Shown: positions 23,882 through 31,909 of the stretch, in pieces
How positions within the stretch are numbered: position 1 is the first letter of the stretch
How the letters are laid out: every line of letters starts with the position of its first letter
Program-made: the position numbers and the translations under genes
Assembly: GCA_910577315.1 (NCBI GenBank)
Contig: CAJTME010000010.1
Location: 1-64,000 of the forward strand
DNA from: an uncultured Muribaculaceae bacterium
GTDB lineage: Bacteria > Bacteroidota > Bacteroidia > Bacteroidales > Muribaculaceae
Reading direction: 5' to 3'
DNA length: 64,000 nt
Notes under the pieces: generated by a model
The model's input: the letters and a program-made list of their open reading frames with translations, nothing else
Told to the model about the DNA's origin: nothing
Databases searched by the model: none

Positions 23882-25639
23882 ATGAACAAGCTCCAACTCT
23901 ACATATACAAGTCGCTGCGCGGTTTCAAGAGCGTGCGCAACATCAATCCCGAGGAAAACGTGCAGCGTCACATACGCGACGTGCGCAAGGCTCTCGAGAT
24001 TCTCGACTACGACCCTAACGAGAAATATCTGTTCTACCTGATTTCGTACATCGAAAACGGTACGTTCTTCACCATACTCCGCACCATCCCGAGCGAACCC
24101 CTCGACCACCTGGCCACCACCATCTTCGTCCCCAACGGACTGAAGATAACCCGCGCCGAGATGGCCGACATCGTCAAACGCACCACCCGCATGGTGTCGA
24201 ACCCGCAGGTGACCGCCGAGGAACTCAGCGAGCTGCACGAGGTTTTCTCAAAGGAATATACCATCGAACCCGAACCAGCCACCACCGTCGCCTCGGAGGG
24301 CCGCGAATATGCCTTCTGCCTGTATGGCGGTGAGACGGGCCGCGAACTTCACGACTTTTTTGCCGAAAAGCTGTATCAGCCCGAATACCTCAAATATGCC
24401 GGCGTGGTGCTGGTCGACGCTGACCTCGGCGTGAGCTCAACCGCTCCCGACCTCACCGACGAGGCGCTGGCCGACACCGTGGCAATCCTTCCGCCCGAAA
24501 ATCATCCCGACGGTTTCGTGCCCCACATCTACCACCATCCGTTCAACCGTCCGTTCCTGGCTCCCCTCGGCGGAGCCGTCACAATCACCTGGCGACGCGG
24601 CGGTTTCGAGGACCAGACACAGACCGTAACCGTCGAGAAAGCCGACCAGCAAATCGAGCCCGCATCCACCGCCGAAAGCCGCAAAGCCGTGTCGCCCGCG
24701 TCGTTCTTCATCACCTCCCAGGCATCAAAAAGCCCGGTGCATGGCGCCGTAATCACCGTCAACGGCGTGGAAATCAACGAGGCCCGCACATTCACATGCG
24801 ACGAGCTCAAGAACGCCGACGTTGTAATCCGCGCCCAGGGTTTCTTCCCGTTCCGCGCCCATCTCGACCTGGCCGCCACCACCCAGGCACTAATCCAATT
24901 GCAGGAGCAGCGCAAAATCTACCGTTTCGAACTGCCCGTGAAGTCATCGGAGCTCGGTGCCCCCATCCATTTTGAAATCCACACCAAACGCGACCTCGCC
25001 GACAGCCCCATCGAAGGCTACGTGCTGAAAGACGACATCCGCGAGGGTTCCGGGAAAAGCAACTACCTCGAATACACCGGCGGCAACTCCCAGGCTTCGC
25101 GCCGCAATCTCATCATCGCGGCCGCCGCGGCCCTCGTGGCCGGTTTCCTGCTGGGCTGGCTCATCATGGGCGGTTCGGGCAGCGCGACGAAGTCCCAGGC
25201 CGTCACCGACAGCACAGAATTTGTCGAGACAATACCACAACAGGCCGAATCAGCCATCCAACAGCAACCTGCGGCCACCCAACCACAACCCGAGCCGGAC
25301 GCACAGCCCGCACAGACAGCGCCGACATCCCAGGCCGTCACGGCCCAGGCCATAGCATACCTCGACTCCAACAGCAAATGGACAAAGGCCGAGCTCGACA
25401 AACTCCCCGGACTGGCCGGTCTGTTCGACGACATGAACAACTTCCGCCTCGAACGCATTGTTACCTATTGGAAACCGCGCCTGGCCAAATCGAAGAAATT
25501 CGAGAAAGTCGCTTTCCACGCTTCAGAAAGCCAGCGCAAGAAAATCTTCAAACCCCAGGGAAGCTACTGCAGCGAGGGCGGCGACCATTCAATCACCGTT
25601 CAGTCATACCTCAACCGCATCGACCCCGCAAAAAAATAA
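23882..25639 (+). CDS. Unknown single-pass membrane protein
   Basis: 585 residues. No signal peptide; the first 400 residues look globular and cytoplasmic, with an alpha-helical N-terminal part (NPEENVQRHIRDVRKALEIL) and a beta-rich middle region (about residues 270-340, ASFFITSQASKSPVHGAVITVNG) resembling a PEGA-like sandwich. One transmembrane helix lies at about residues 408-430 (LIIAAAAALVAGFLLGWLIMGG). A Gln/Pro-rich linker (about 455-490) leads to a C-terminal periplasmic domain of about 95 residues with WTKAELDKLPGLAGLFDDMN. I do not recognise the family. The layout, cytoplasmic sensor to periplasmic domain, suggests signalling or scaffolding across the inner membrane (inference). GH31 follows after 27 bases. 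Confidence 0.8.
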   Translation: MNKLQLYIYKSLRGFKSVRNINPEENVQRHIRDVRKALEILDYDPNEKYLFYLISYIENGTFFTILRTIPSEPLDHLATTIFVPNGLKITRAEMADIVKRTTRMVSNPQVTAEELSELHEVFSKEYTIEPEPATTVASEGREYAFCLYGGETGRELHDFFAEKLYQPEYLKYAGVVLVDADLGVSSTAPDLTDEALADTVAILPPENHPDGFVPHIYHHPFNRPFLAPLGGAVTITWRRGGFEDQTQTVTVEKADQQIEPASTAESRKAVSPASFFITSQASKSPVHGAVITVNGVEINEARTFTCDELKNADVVIRAQGFFPFRAHLDLAATTQALIQLQEQRKIYRFELPVKSSELGAPIHFEIHTKRDLADSPIEGYVLKDDIREGSGKSNYLEYTGGNSQASRRNLIIAAAAALVAGFLLGWLIMGGSGSATKSQAVTDSTEFVETIPQQAESAIQQQPAATQPQPEPDAQPAQTAPTSQAVTAQAIAYLDSNSKWTKAELDKLPGLAGLFDDMNNFRLERIVTYWKPRLAKSKKFEKVAFHASESQRKKIFKPQGSYCSEGGDHSITVQSYLNRIDPAKK

Positions 25640-25666
25640 TTACCTTACAGCACATATCATACTGAC

Positions 25667-28048
25667 ATGAATCGCAAACTGCTGATTTTAGCACCATTGG
25701 CGCTTGCAATGAGCGTCAACGCGCGTGTGGCCAAGGACGCCATCGCCACCTCGACCCCCGACGGCCGCACCGTGACGGTTACGGCCATCAACGACAACAT
25801 CCTGCGCGTTACCAACACCGCGCTGGGCGAGCAGCCCCTGCCATCGCGCGGGGTGGTGCTGACCGAAGGGTCTGCCACCGCGCCCGACATCGTGAGCGTT
25901 GGCAAGTTCGTCACCACCCTCTCCACCGCCACCGGCGTGACGGCATCGGTCGACGACCGCACCGGCTCGCTCACCATCACCGCCGGGCCGGGCCGCACCA
26001 TCACCGACTCGGGCGAGCGCATCCTCACCGACGGCAAGGCCGAAATTGCCCTGTTCTCCACCTCGACCGGCTCGATGTATGGCGCGGGCGAGCGTGGCCA
26101 CAAACTCAACCTGCGCGGCGACACGCTCGTCATGTTCAACCGCCAGAACTACGGCTACACCGGCTCAGATCCCCGCATCTCGCAGATGAACATCACCATG
26201 CCGCTGTTCCTTTCGAGCGATGGATTCGCAATCCTCTTCGACGACTATGCCCGCGCCGAAATGATTCTTGACAACCCCGTCAAGTACATCACCGAGAATC
26301 CCCAGCCAGTAAGCTACTACTTCATCAACGGCGCCAAAACCCTCGCCGACGTCACCGAGCAGCTCTCGGCGCTCACAGGCCGTCAGGACCTCGCGCCTTT
26401 CTGGAGCCTCGGCTACATTACATCCAAATACGGCTACCATGACCAGGCCGAGACACTCGGAGTGGTCGACACCCTCAAGCGCGCCGGCTATCCCCTCGAC
26501 GGCATCGTGCTCGACCTCTACTGGTATGGCAAGGAACAGGACATGGGACGCCTCGCATGGGATTCCGAGCAGTGGCCCGACGCCGAGGGCATGCTGCGCC
26601 AGCTCAAGAAAAAAGGTGTCAACCTGGTGGCCATCTCCCAGCCCTACATCCTGCGCAACGGCCGCGGAGTCGACAACTACAACGAGCTCAAGGAAAAGAA
26701 CCTCATGCTCAAGGACACCCTCGGCAACGACCAGGAAGTCAAGATTTGGGTCGGCGAAGGCGGAATGTTTGACGTCTCCAATCCCGACACCCGCGCCTGG
26801 CTGCGCGAACGCTACCGCCAGCTCACCGAAGGCGGCATCACCGGCTGGTGGGGCGACCTGGGCGAACCCGAGGTACATCCCCTGTCGGGCCTGCACGCCA
26901 ACGGCCTCACCGCCCCGCTCTACCACAACCAGTACGGCAACGACTGGAGCGAGATCATCTACGACCTCTTCCGCGAGGAATATCCCGACACACGTCTCAT
27001 GACCATGATGCGCGGCGGCACCACCGGCCTGCAGCGCTACAGCGTGTATCCCTGGAGCACCGACGTGTCGCGCTCGTGGGGCGGCCTCGAACCCCAGGTG
27101 CGCATCATGCTCAACTCAGGCCTGTCGGGTCTCGGCTACATGGGCCATGACGTAGGAGGCTTTGCCGTGGATCCCGAGAATCCCTACCTTCCCGAACTCT
27201 ACGTGCGCTGGCTCCAGCTGGGTCTGTTCTCGCCCGTGCTCCGCACCCACGCCCAGCAATTTGCCGAACCTTACAAATACCCCCAGTTCGCCTCGATAAT
27301 CGAACCCATCATCAAGGACCGCTACCGCTGGCTGCCCTACAACTACACCCTCGCCTACGAGAACGCCTCGAAAGGCTACCCCCTGGTGCGTCCGCTCAAC
27401 TTCACCGACCCCGACCATACCTTCGACTCAATCAGCGATGAATTCCTCTGGGGCCGCGACGTACTCGTCGCCCCGGTAATGACCGAGGGCGCCACATCCC
27501 GCCAGGTAACTTTCCCGGCCGGAAAATGGCTCGACATGGCCGCCCCCTGCACCGTCTACGAGGGCTACTCGACCATCGACTACCCCGCTCCCCTGAGCGT
27601 CCTTCCCACCTTCGTACGCGCCGGAGCGTTCATCCCCATGGCCGACTACAAAATGGAGAATACCGGCGACTACAACCCCTCACGACTCACCGTCAACTAC
27701 TATCCAGTGGCCGGCGAATCGTCGCAGTTCACAATGTTTGACGATGACCGCACCTCGACCAACACCATCGCCTCGGGCCAGCACCGCCTCATCACCTTCA
27801 AAGGCTGTGACGGAGGCCACAAAATCACCGTGACATCCGAAGGCTCCTACACCGGCGCTCCCGCCACAATATCGCTCACCTTTGTAATCCACCGCGCGGC
27901 CGCTCCCGCCACCTTCCGTGTCAACGGCCGCAACATCAAGCCTAAATACAACGCCGACGCCCACACCCTCACATTCTCCCTGCGCTGGCCCGTGGACCGT
28001 CCGCTCAATCTCGAATCGTCAAATCTCACCCTATGTTCTCAGGAATAG
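25667..28048 (+). CDS. Glycoside hydrolase family 31 (alpha-glucosidase-type)
   Basis: 793 residues with a signal peptide (about residues 1-20). The N-terminal beta-sandwich contains YGAGERGHKLNLRG, and the barrel follows: DGIVLDLYWYGK, the nucleophile Asp in GWWGDLGEPEVHP (about residue 400) and the acid/base Asp in YPWSTDVSRSWGGL (about residue 465). The C-terminus has DUF5110-type beta domains. GH31 enzymes cleave terminal alpha-glucosyl or alpha-xylosyl residues; exact specificity is open. Export suggests periplasmic or surface action on dietary or host oligosaccharides. It overlaps riboflavin synthase by 16 bases. Confidence 0.93.
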   Translation: MNRKLLILAPLALAMSVNARVAKDAIATSTPDGRTVTVTAINDNILRVTNTALGEQPLPSRGVVLTEGSATAPDIVSVGKFVTTLSTATGVTASVDDRTGSLTITAGPGRTITDSGERILTDGKAEIALFSTSTGSMYGAGERGHKLNLRGDTLVMFNRQNYGYTGSDPRISQMNITMPLFLSSDGFAILFDDYARAEMILDNPVKYITENPQPVSYYFINGAKTLADVTEQLSALTGRQDLAPFWSLGYITSKYGYHDQAETLGVVDTLKRAGYPLDGIVLDLYWYGKEQDMGRLAWDSEQWPDAEGMLRQLKKKGVNLVAISQPYILRNGRGVDNYNELKEKNLMLKDTLGNDQEVKIWVGEGGMFDVSNPDTRAWLRERYRQLTEGGITGWWGDLGEPEVHPLSGLHANGLTAPLYHNQYGNDWSEIIYDLFREEYPDTRLMTMMRGGTTGLQRYSVYPWSTDVSRSWGGLEPQVRIMLNSGLSGLGYMGHDVGGFAVDPENPYLPELYVRWLQLGLFSPVLRTHAQQFAEPYKYPQFASIIEPIIKDRYRWLPYNYTLAYENASKGYPLVRPLNFTDPDHTFDSISDEFLWGRDVLVAPVMTEGATSRQVTFPAGKWLDMAAPCTVYEGYSTIDYPAPLSVLPTFVRAGAFIPMADYKMENTGDYNPSRLTVNYYPVAGESSQFTMFDDDRTSTNTIASGQHRLITFKGCDGGHKITVTSEGSYTGAPATISLTFVIHRAAAPATFRVNGRNIKPKYNADAHTLTFSLRWPVDRPLNLESSNLTLCSQE

Positions 28049-28635
28049 TTGAAGAACCGGCCACCGTCGTGGCCGCGACCCGCGACGGCGGCAACCTGCG
28101 CCTCCGCGTAAAATGCTCGTTTGCCGACGAACTCAAAATCGACCAGTCGGTAGCCCACAACGGCGTATGCCTCACCGTGGTCGACATCCATCCCGACTCA
28201 ACCTACGAAGTCGTGGCAATCCAGGAGACCCTCGACCGCTCCAATCTCGGCGACCTGAAGGAGGGCGACCTTGTCAACCTCGAACGCTCGATGGTGATGA
28301 ACGGACGCCTCGACGGCCACATCGTGCAGGGCCATGTCGACACCACCGGCCTATGCGACCAAATCGAGGATGTCGACGGCTCGCGCTACTTCCGCTTCCG
28401 CTACGACATCTCTCCCGAAATGCGCGCCAAGGGCTACATGACGGTTGAGAAAGGCTCGGTGACCGTCAACGGCGTGAGCCTGACGGTATGCGATTCCACA
28501 CCCGACTCGTTCCGCGTGGCAATCATCCCCTACACCCTCGAGCACACCAACTTCTGCCGCATCGCTCCCGGCACCCGCGTAAACCTCGAATTTGACATCC
28601 TGGGCAAATACATCGCCGCACTGCTGCCACGATAA
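28033..28635 (+). CDS. ribE: Riboflavin synthase, alpha subunit
   Basis: Dismutates two 6,7-dimethyl-8-ribityllumazine molecules into riboflavin. The 200-residue protein has the duplicated lumazine-binding domains: MFSGIVEEPA at the start, GVCLTVVDI and ERSMVMNGRLDGHIVQGHVD in the first half, VNGVSLTVCD and YTLEHTNFC in the second. Its ATG lies inside the end of the GH31 gene, overlapping by 16 bases in another frame, so it is probably translated from the GH31 transcript. A terminator follows. Other riboflavin genes are not in the window. Confidence 0.96.
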   Translation: MFSGIVEEPATVVAATRDGGNLRLRVKCSFADELKIDQSVAHNGVCLTVVDIHPDSTYEVVAIQETLDRSNLGDLKEGDLVNLERSMVMNGRLDGHIVQGHVDTTGLCDQIEDVDGSRYFRFRYDISPEMRAKGYMTVEKGSVTVNGVSLTVCDSTPDSFRVAIIPYTLEHTNFCRIAPGTRVNLEFDILGKYIAALLPR

Positions 28636-28647
28636 CAGGCCACATAC

Positions 28648-28691
28648 GGAATCGCCCGTTTAACCTACAATCAGGATAAACGGGCGATTCC
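28648..28691. terminator. Hairpin terminator after riboflavin synthase
   Basis: A perfect 15-base-pair stem (ggaatcgcccgttta / taaacgggcgattcc) with a 14-base loop. It sits between convergent transcripts: ribE on the plus strand and the tiny gene at 28711-28869 on the minus strand. The T-run is modest. Confidence 0.75.
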
Positions 28692-28710
28692 ACTTTATTT
28701 CAAGTCGTAT

Positions 28711-28869
28711 TTACTTTTTTACAGCAGCCTTTATCAACGCCACAGCCTCGTCGGCAGTGTACTGGTTTGGCCAACCCATAATTGGAAAATAGCCGTATGA
28801 CAGCAGCCGTTCTCCCATTATATATTCAATGTCGCACAGGAGCTGGACAAGACATCTGCGTTTAACCAT
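28711..28869 (-). CDS. Tiny protein downstream of zeta-like kinase
   Basis: 52 residues from the ATG at 28869, which overlaps the stop of the preceding gene (the bases AATGGTTAA carry both start and stop). The N-terminal half is partly hydrophobic (CLVQLLCDIEYIMGERLLSYGYFPIMGWPNQY), and the C-terminal half is a helix (TADEAVALIKAAVKK). Not recognised. The overlapping arrangement with two genes upstream makes it the third member of a small module with the zeta-like kinase. Confidence 0.6.
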   Translation of the reverse strand: MVKRRCLVQLLCDIEYIMGERLLSYGYFPIMGWPNQYTADEAVALIKAAVKK

Positions 28870-29044
28870 TATTATCAAACAAGCGCAAAGCCTCTTCCGC
28901 ACTTACCTCTTTAGGCAGTCCATTGGCATCGGCCAATATCACACGTTCCCCAAGTTTGGTTTTATGTTCAAGCATTCGCTTTTGAGCGGAGACTATACCT
29001 TGGTAAATGCGGTCAAATAGTTTTATTTCTTCTTGTTCTGACAT
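28862..29044 (-). CDS. 60-residue protein overlapping zeta-like kinase
   Basis: 60 residues, charged and helical in the N-terminal half (EEIKLFDRIYQGIVSAQKRMLEHK), then a short beta-like stretch (GERVILADANGLPKEVS) and EEALRLFD. It overlaps the kinase gene upstream by 22 bases and the next tiny gene downstream by 8. Not recognised; size, charge and coupling would suit an antitoxin, but classical epsilon antitoxins precede the zeta gene, so this is only a hypothesis. Confidence 0.65.
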   Translation of the reverse strand: MSEQEEIKLFDRIYQGIVSAQKRMLEHKTKLGERVILADANGLPKEVSAEEALRLFDNNG

Positions 29045-29595
29045 GATATTTTGATTTCATTTAATAACGTTTCGTTTATAGGAATGTTTCTGTCAACAAT
29101 AGGTTTTGCCTGACGTCCATTGTCGTACATCGACCAGTAATCGACAATAGGCGTGAATATTTCAAACAAGTTCCTCAGCCCAAGCCAATATCTTCGGTGA
29201 ATGACATCTTTCGGTATGTCATGGCCACCCGACGCAACCCGTGATGCCACACGCTGCTCTGCCATCTCGGGCGATGGCAACCAAAAGAACAGCAATGTCA
29301 CTGTGTAGCCGGCATCTTTAGCCCGTTTGACAAGAGTGCTGTATGAACGCGTAGCGAGAGTGGTCTCGATTGCGAAAGACTTCCTGCGCTGAATTAGCTG
29401 ATCAATTCGTCTGAGCATTAGTTTCCCTGGTTCAATCGCCACCTCTTCAGGATGGAAAGGGGAAAGACCTTTGGCTATCTCGTCGGCATTGACAAACTCC
29501 TCGCACTTCAGCACTTCGGGAAGTACTGATAGCGAGGCGGTGGTCTTGCCGGCTCCATTACAGCCTGCAATGATATACAAATTGAGGTTGTCCAT
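29023..29595 (-). CDS. Zeta toxin-like P-loop kinase
   Basis: 190 residues from the ATG at 29595 (the frame is open to 29613). Walker A is GCNGAGKTT at residues ~11-19, followed by VNADEIAKGLSPFHPEE, LMLRRIDQL and FAIETTLATRSY, and the later LFFWLPSPEMAEQRVASRV. These match the zeta toxin/COG4185 family. Zeta toxins phosphorylate UDP-N-acetylglucosamine and poison wall synthesis; whether this relative does so is unproven. It heads three overlapping minus-strand genes, diverging from bcp across a 344-base gap. Confidence 0.85.
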   Translation of the reverse strand: MDNLNLYIIAGCNGAGKTTASLSVLPEVLKCEEFVNADEIAKGLSPFHPEEVAIEPGKLMLRRIDQLIQRRKSFAIETTLATRSYSTLVKRAKDAGYTVTLLFFWLPSPEMAEQRVASRVASGGHDIPKDVIHRRYWLGLRNLFEIFTPIVDYWSMYDNGRQAKPIVDRNIPINETLLNEIKISCQNKKK

Positions 29596-29939
29596 ATATG
29601 AGCGAAGATGCATTATGTATCTTCAACAGCAAAATTACAAAATTTTGGCGATAGCTGGAGTTTAAACAGCCGATTTTGAAGAATTTTGCATTACGGATAA
29701 GTCTCCGCTTATATTTCTCCGGAATAATGGAGTCAACTGAATGCTAATGGCTGGGAAATCATTGATTATAAATGGGTATCGGAGGAACTGAGACACGATT
29801 TCTTCCGATAAGGAGGCAATGGCCGATAGATACGTCTTCAACTTAGATCAATTTTGTCAAATATGAGAAGATTTGCATTCCATATAATTTTGTGAACTTA
29901 TATTTAATGACTATCTTTACCAGAAATTAACAACAAAAT
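29596..29939. other. AT-rich gap with gene debris
   Basis: About 340 bases between the divergent zeta-like kinase and bcp genes. It includes a short plus-strand open fragment at 29728-29811 that looks like the tail of a lost gene. Otherwise only AT-rich sequence and a TATCTTTA element about 20 bases before bcp. Confidence 0.5.
29728..29811 (+). pseudogene. Possible 3' remnant of a lost gene
   Basis: A 27-codon plus-strand frame preceded in frame by a stop reads WSQLNANGWEIIDYKWVSEE and then LRHDFFR before TAA. Its composition (Trp, Tyr, acidic and basic residues) looks like real protein rather than random AT-rich sequence, and it has no start codon. I read it as the C-terminal scrap of a deleted gene. 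I cannot identify the parent family. Confidence 0.35.
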
Positions 29940-30392
29940 ATGGAAACTGGAGAAAAAATTCCCGAGGTGTTGGGATATGACGCCGACGGACGCGAGGTCA
30001 AGGCCTCGGACTTTGCGGACAAACCGCTCATCATCTATTTCTATCCCAAGGACAACACCCCGGGCTGCACAGCCGAGGCCTGCTCACTGCGCGACGGTTT
30101 TGAGGAATTGCGCGCGCTGGGCTATGTCGTTATCGGCATCAGCAAGGACTCGCCCAAGAGCCACGTCAAGTTTGCCGAGAAACATTCGTTGCCCTTCATC
30201 CTCCTCAGCGATGAATCGACCGAAGTCAATCAGGCTTTCGGGGTATGGCAGAAGAAAAAAATGGCCGGGCGCGAGTACATGGGTACCGTGCGCACCACTT
30301 TCATCACCGACGCCGACCACCGCATCACACACATCATCACAAAAGTCGACACCAAAGATTCCGCCGGCCAAATAATGAAACTGCTGGCCTGA
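29940..30392 (+). CDS. bcp: Thioredoxin-dependent peroxiredoxin (BCP family)
   Basis: Reduces hydroperoxides using thioredoxin. 150 residues; the peroxidatic Cys is in FYPKDNTPGCTAEACSLRD (Cys about residue 42), with a second Cys five residues later, the usual resolving position of BCP proteins. GISKDSPKSHVKFAEKHSLPF and TFITDADHRITHI complete the fold. Single gene, divergent from the zeta-like module; GC-rich like the core genome, so the AT-rich sequences on both sides are insertions around it. Confidence 0.95.
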   Translation: METGEKIPEVLGYDADGREVKASDFADKPLIIYFYPKDNTPGCTAEACSLRDGFEELRALGYVVIGISKDSPKSHVKFAEKHSLPFILLSDESTEVNQAFGVWQKKKMAGREYMGTVRTTFITDADHRITHIITKVDTKDSAGQIMKLLA

Positions 30393-30700
30393 GGCATATC
30401 TCATGGAGCCTTTATTGTTACTCTATTAGACATATATATAATATATAATGATAAGTTAGATGGGGCTGTGTCAAAAGTGGCACAGCCCCATCTAACTTAG
30501 TAGTCATCTTGACTTTATGGCTTTATCATTATGTTTAAATGAACTATAATGGGGATAACCTTCAAATTTATTCTTAATCAAACCTTCAAATAATTGTCAA
30601 TCTACAAAATTCTAAGATAGCGGTGATAATTGTGTAATTTTCAGTTGGCACCATAAAACTTTTTCAAACTAATTTATGTTATAATTTAAACAACATTAAT
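30393..30700. other. AT-rich gap with a long inverted repeat
   Basis: About 310 bases between bcp and the lipoprotein gene. The left part holds a perfect 19-base-pair inverted repeat (30452-30499). The right part is AT-rich with no clear TAnnTTTG element; the lipoprotein promoter is not obvious. Confidence 0.5.
30452..30499. repeat. Perfect 19-bp inverted repeat with IS-end-like core
   Basis: Arms 30452-30470 and 30481-30499 are exact reverse complements with a 10-base loop. The core GGGGCTGTGTCAAAAGTG resembles terminal inverted repeats of several insertion sequences known in Bacteroidetes. There is no long T-run, so an ordinary terminator is less convincing, but it could still end the bcp transcript. 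No transposase is present. Confidence 0.6.
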
Positions 30701-31438
30701 ATGAAACTACAAATTTTATATCTAATCCCGCTAATTATAAGTACAAGTTGCAGCCAACTGGACGAAATACAAAATACTGATAACCAGTTCTCATTGCTTA
30801 ACGATGATAATCAAAAGCAATACGAAACTACTCAATTGTCAATTGGCAAACGTTTGGGTGAAATTATTTCATCTATTTCCAACACAAACTCAAGGAATGA
30901 CAATTTCTCTGGAGAAGATTTCATATTATACATCACCAACTTACCAAGCGAAGTCATTGATAGTTTATATGAAGTACATTGTACTCCTGATAAACTCAAA
31001 GAGCTCAACTCTCATAAAAAGGCTTTCAACGAGGCCCTAATACACATAACCTCTGAAGAAAGTGTTGACTTTCTCTATGATTTCATGGACAATTATATTG
31101 AGATTGGAGGTAATTCGACCATTTACCTTGCAAATGCTCTGAATAATGCACCATATGATATTCAAAACTATTTAATCATTAGCGCTGCATGTATTGATGA
31201 ATTTTCAGGACCCCTTAATAATAGTAGAGGTGCAAATTCCTATTGCCTACGACAATTATCCTATGAAGCAAGCGGAATGCTATTAGCATCGATAGCGGGA
31301 GATGGTATAAACGCTGCCTTATCACTGATTCCTGGCGGCGCCATGGTCGGAACTTTAGTCTCTTTGGGAGTCGATGTATGTGACGCTATAAAGATGGTTA
31401 ATGACTATAATAAATGCTGTATAAGCCATTGGTCATAG
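30701..31438 (+). CDS. AT-rich lipoprotein, unknown, with hydrophobic C-terminus
   Basis: 245 residues. Signal peptide with lipobox STSC (Cys at residue 17), so probably lipid-anchored. The middle is helical and charged. The C-terminal ~60 residues are different: hydrophobic and glycine-rich (ASIAGDGINAALSLIPGG, then AMVGTLVSLGVDVCDAIKM), with four Cys in all, including a CC pair, in the last ~70 residues. I do not recognise the family. The composition of the tail recalls membrane-active bacteriocin-like peptides, but no processing or export genes are nearby. Codon use is strikingly AT-rich compared with bcp and pnp, indicating transfer. Confidence 0.7.
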   Translation: MKLQILYLIPLIISTSCSQLDEIQNTDNQFSLLNDDNQKQYETTQLSIGKRLGEIISSISNTNSRNDNFSGEDFILYITNLPSEVIDSLYEVHCTPDKLKELNSHKKAFNEALIHITSEESVDFLYDFMDNYIEIGGNSTIYLANALNNAPYDIQNYLIISAACIDEFSGPLNNSRGANSYCLRQLSYEASGMLLASIAGDGINAALSLIPGGAMVGTLVSLGVDVCDAIKMVNDYNKCCISHWS

Positions 31439-31484
31439 TAATAAGAGTGAGCAGAATTATTATAGTAAAATTAGGAATGCCTTG

Positions 31485-31589
31485 ATGAACGATTCAGACC
31501 TCGCTTTGAAGGCGCATAGCCGGAGCTCTGTAACTGAAAAAGAGAGGACGGAGGCATCATTGAAACGCTTGAAATTTTACTATGAATAA
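31485..31589 (+). CDS. Possible 34-residue gene or remnant
   Basis: ATG-to-TAA frame encoding a polar, helical 34-residue peptide (NDSDLALKAHSRSSVTEKE and then RTEASLKRLKFYYE). The same frame stays open upstream to about 31422 without a start codon (HSNKSEQNYYSKIRNAL), and the whole stretch has protein-like composition. It may be a small gene downstream of the lipoprotein or the 3' part of a truncated gene. Low certainty. Confidence 0.3.
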   Translation: MNDSDLALKAHSRSSVTEKERTEASLKRLKFYYE

Positions 31590-31627
31590 TTCCGTTCATT
31601 CACTTATCTCAAAAAACTGATGTATTT

Positions 31628-31837
31628 ATGATAACGTTCCTCATCATAGTAATCTGCGCTTGCATATTCGCTCCAGCGATTAGCCGGTTGCTCGGGCTGG
31701 TCTTGCCTAAGCTTTGCAAAGACAGCCGGTTTGCCAATCCACAATACCGACGACGCTTACATTCAATCGTATTAGCATGTAGCATGATAATAGGCTTCTC
31801 AGCAGTAATCTACATTTATTTTTTAAGCAATCAATAA
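31628..31837 (+). CDS. Small two-helix membrane protein
   Basis: 69 residues with two predicted transmembrane helices (about residues 2-25 and 46-66) joined by a basic loop (PKLCKDSRFANPQYRRRLH). Not recognised. It lies 190 bases after the lipoprotein gene in the same AT-rich patch and ends at the hairpin before pnp. An immunity-like role for the lipoprotein is conceivable but unsupported. Confidence 0.55.
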   Translation: MITFLIIVICACIFAPAISRLLGLVLPKLCKDSRFANPQYRRRLHSIVLACSMIIGFSAVIYIYFLSNQ

Positions 31838-31850
31838 GCATCAGTTTAAA

Positions 31851-31887
31851 CAAACAGGCGCCGCTCGGATTGAGCGGCGCCTGTTTG
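31851..31887. terminator. Bidirectional terminator before pnp 3' end
   Basis: A perfect 16-base-pair stem (caaacaggcgccgctc / gagcggcgcctgtttg) with a 5-base loop. On the minus strand it follows the pnp stop at 31910 and is followed by TTTAAAC; on the plus strand it follows the small membrane protein gene. Confidence 0.8.
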
Positions 31888-31909
31888 CTATAATGGGGTT
31901 TCAGATATA

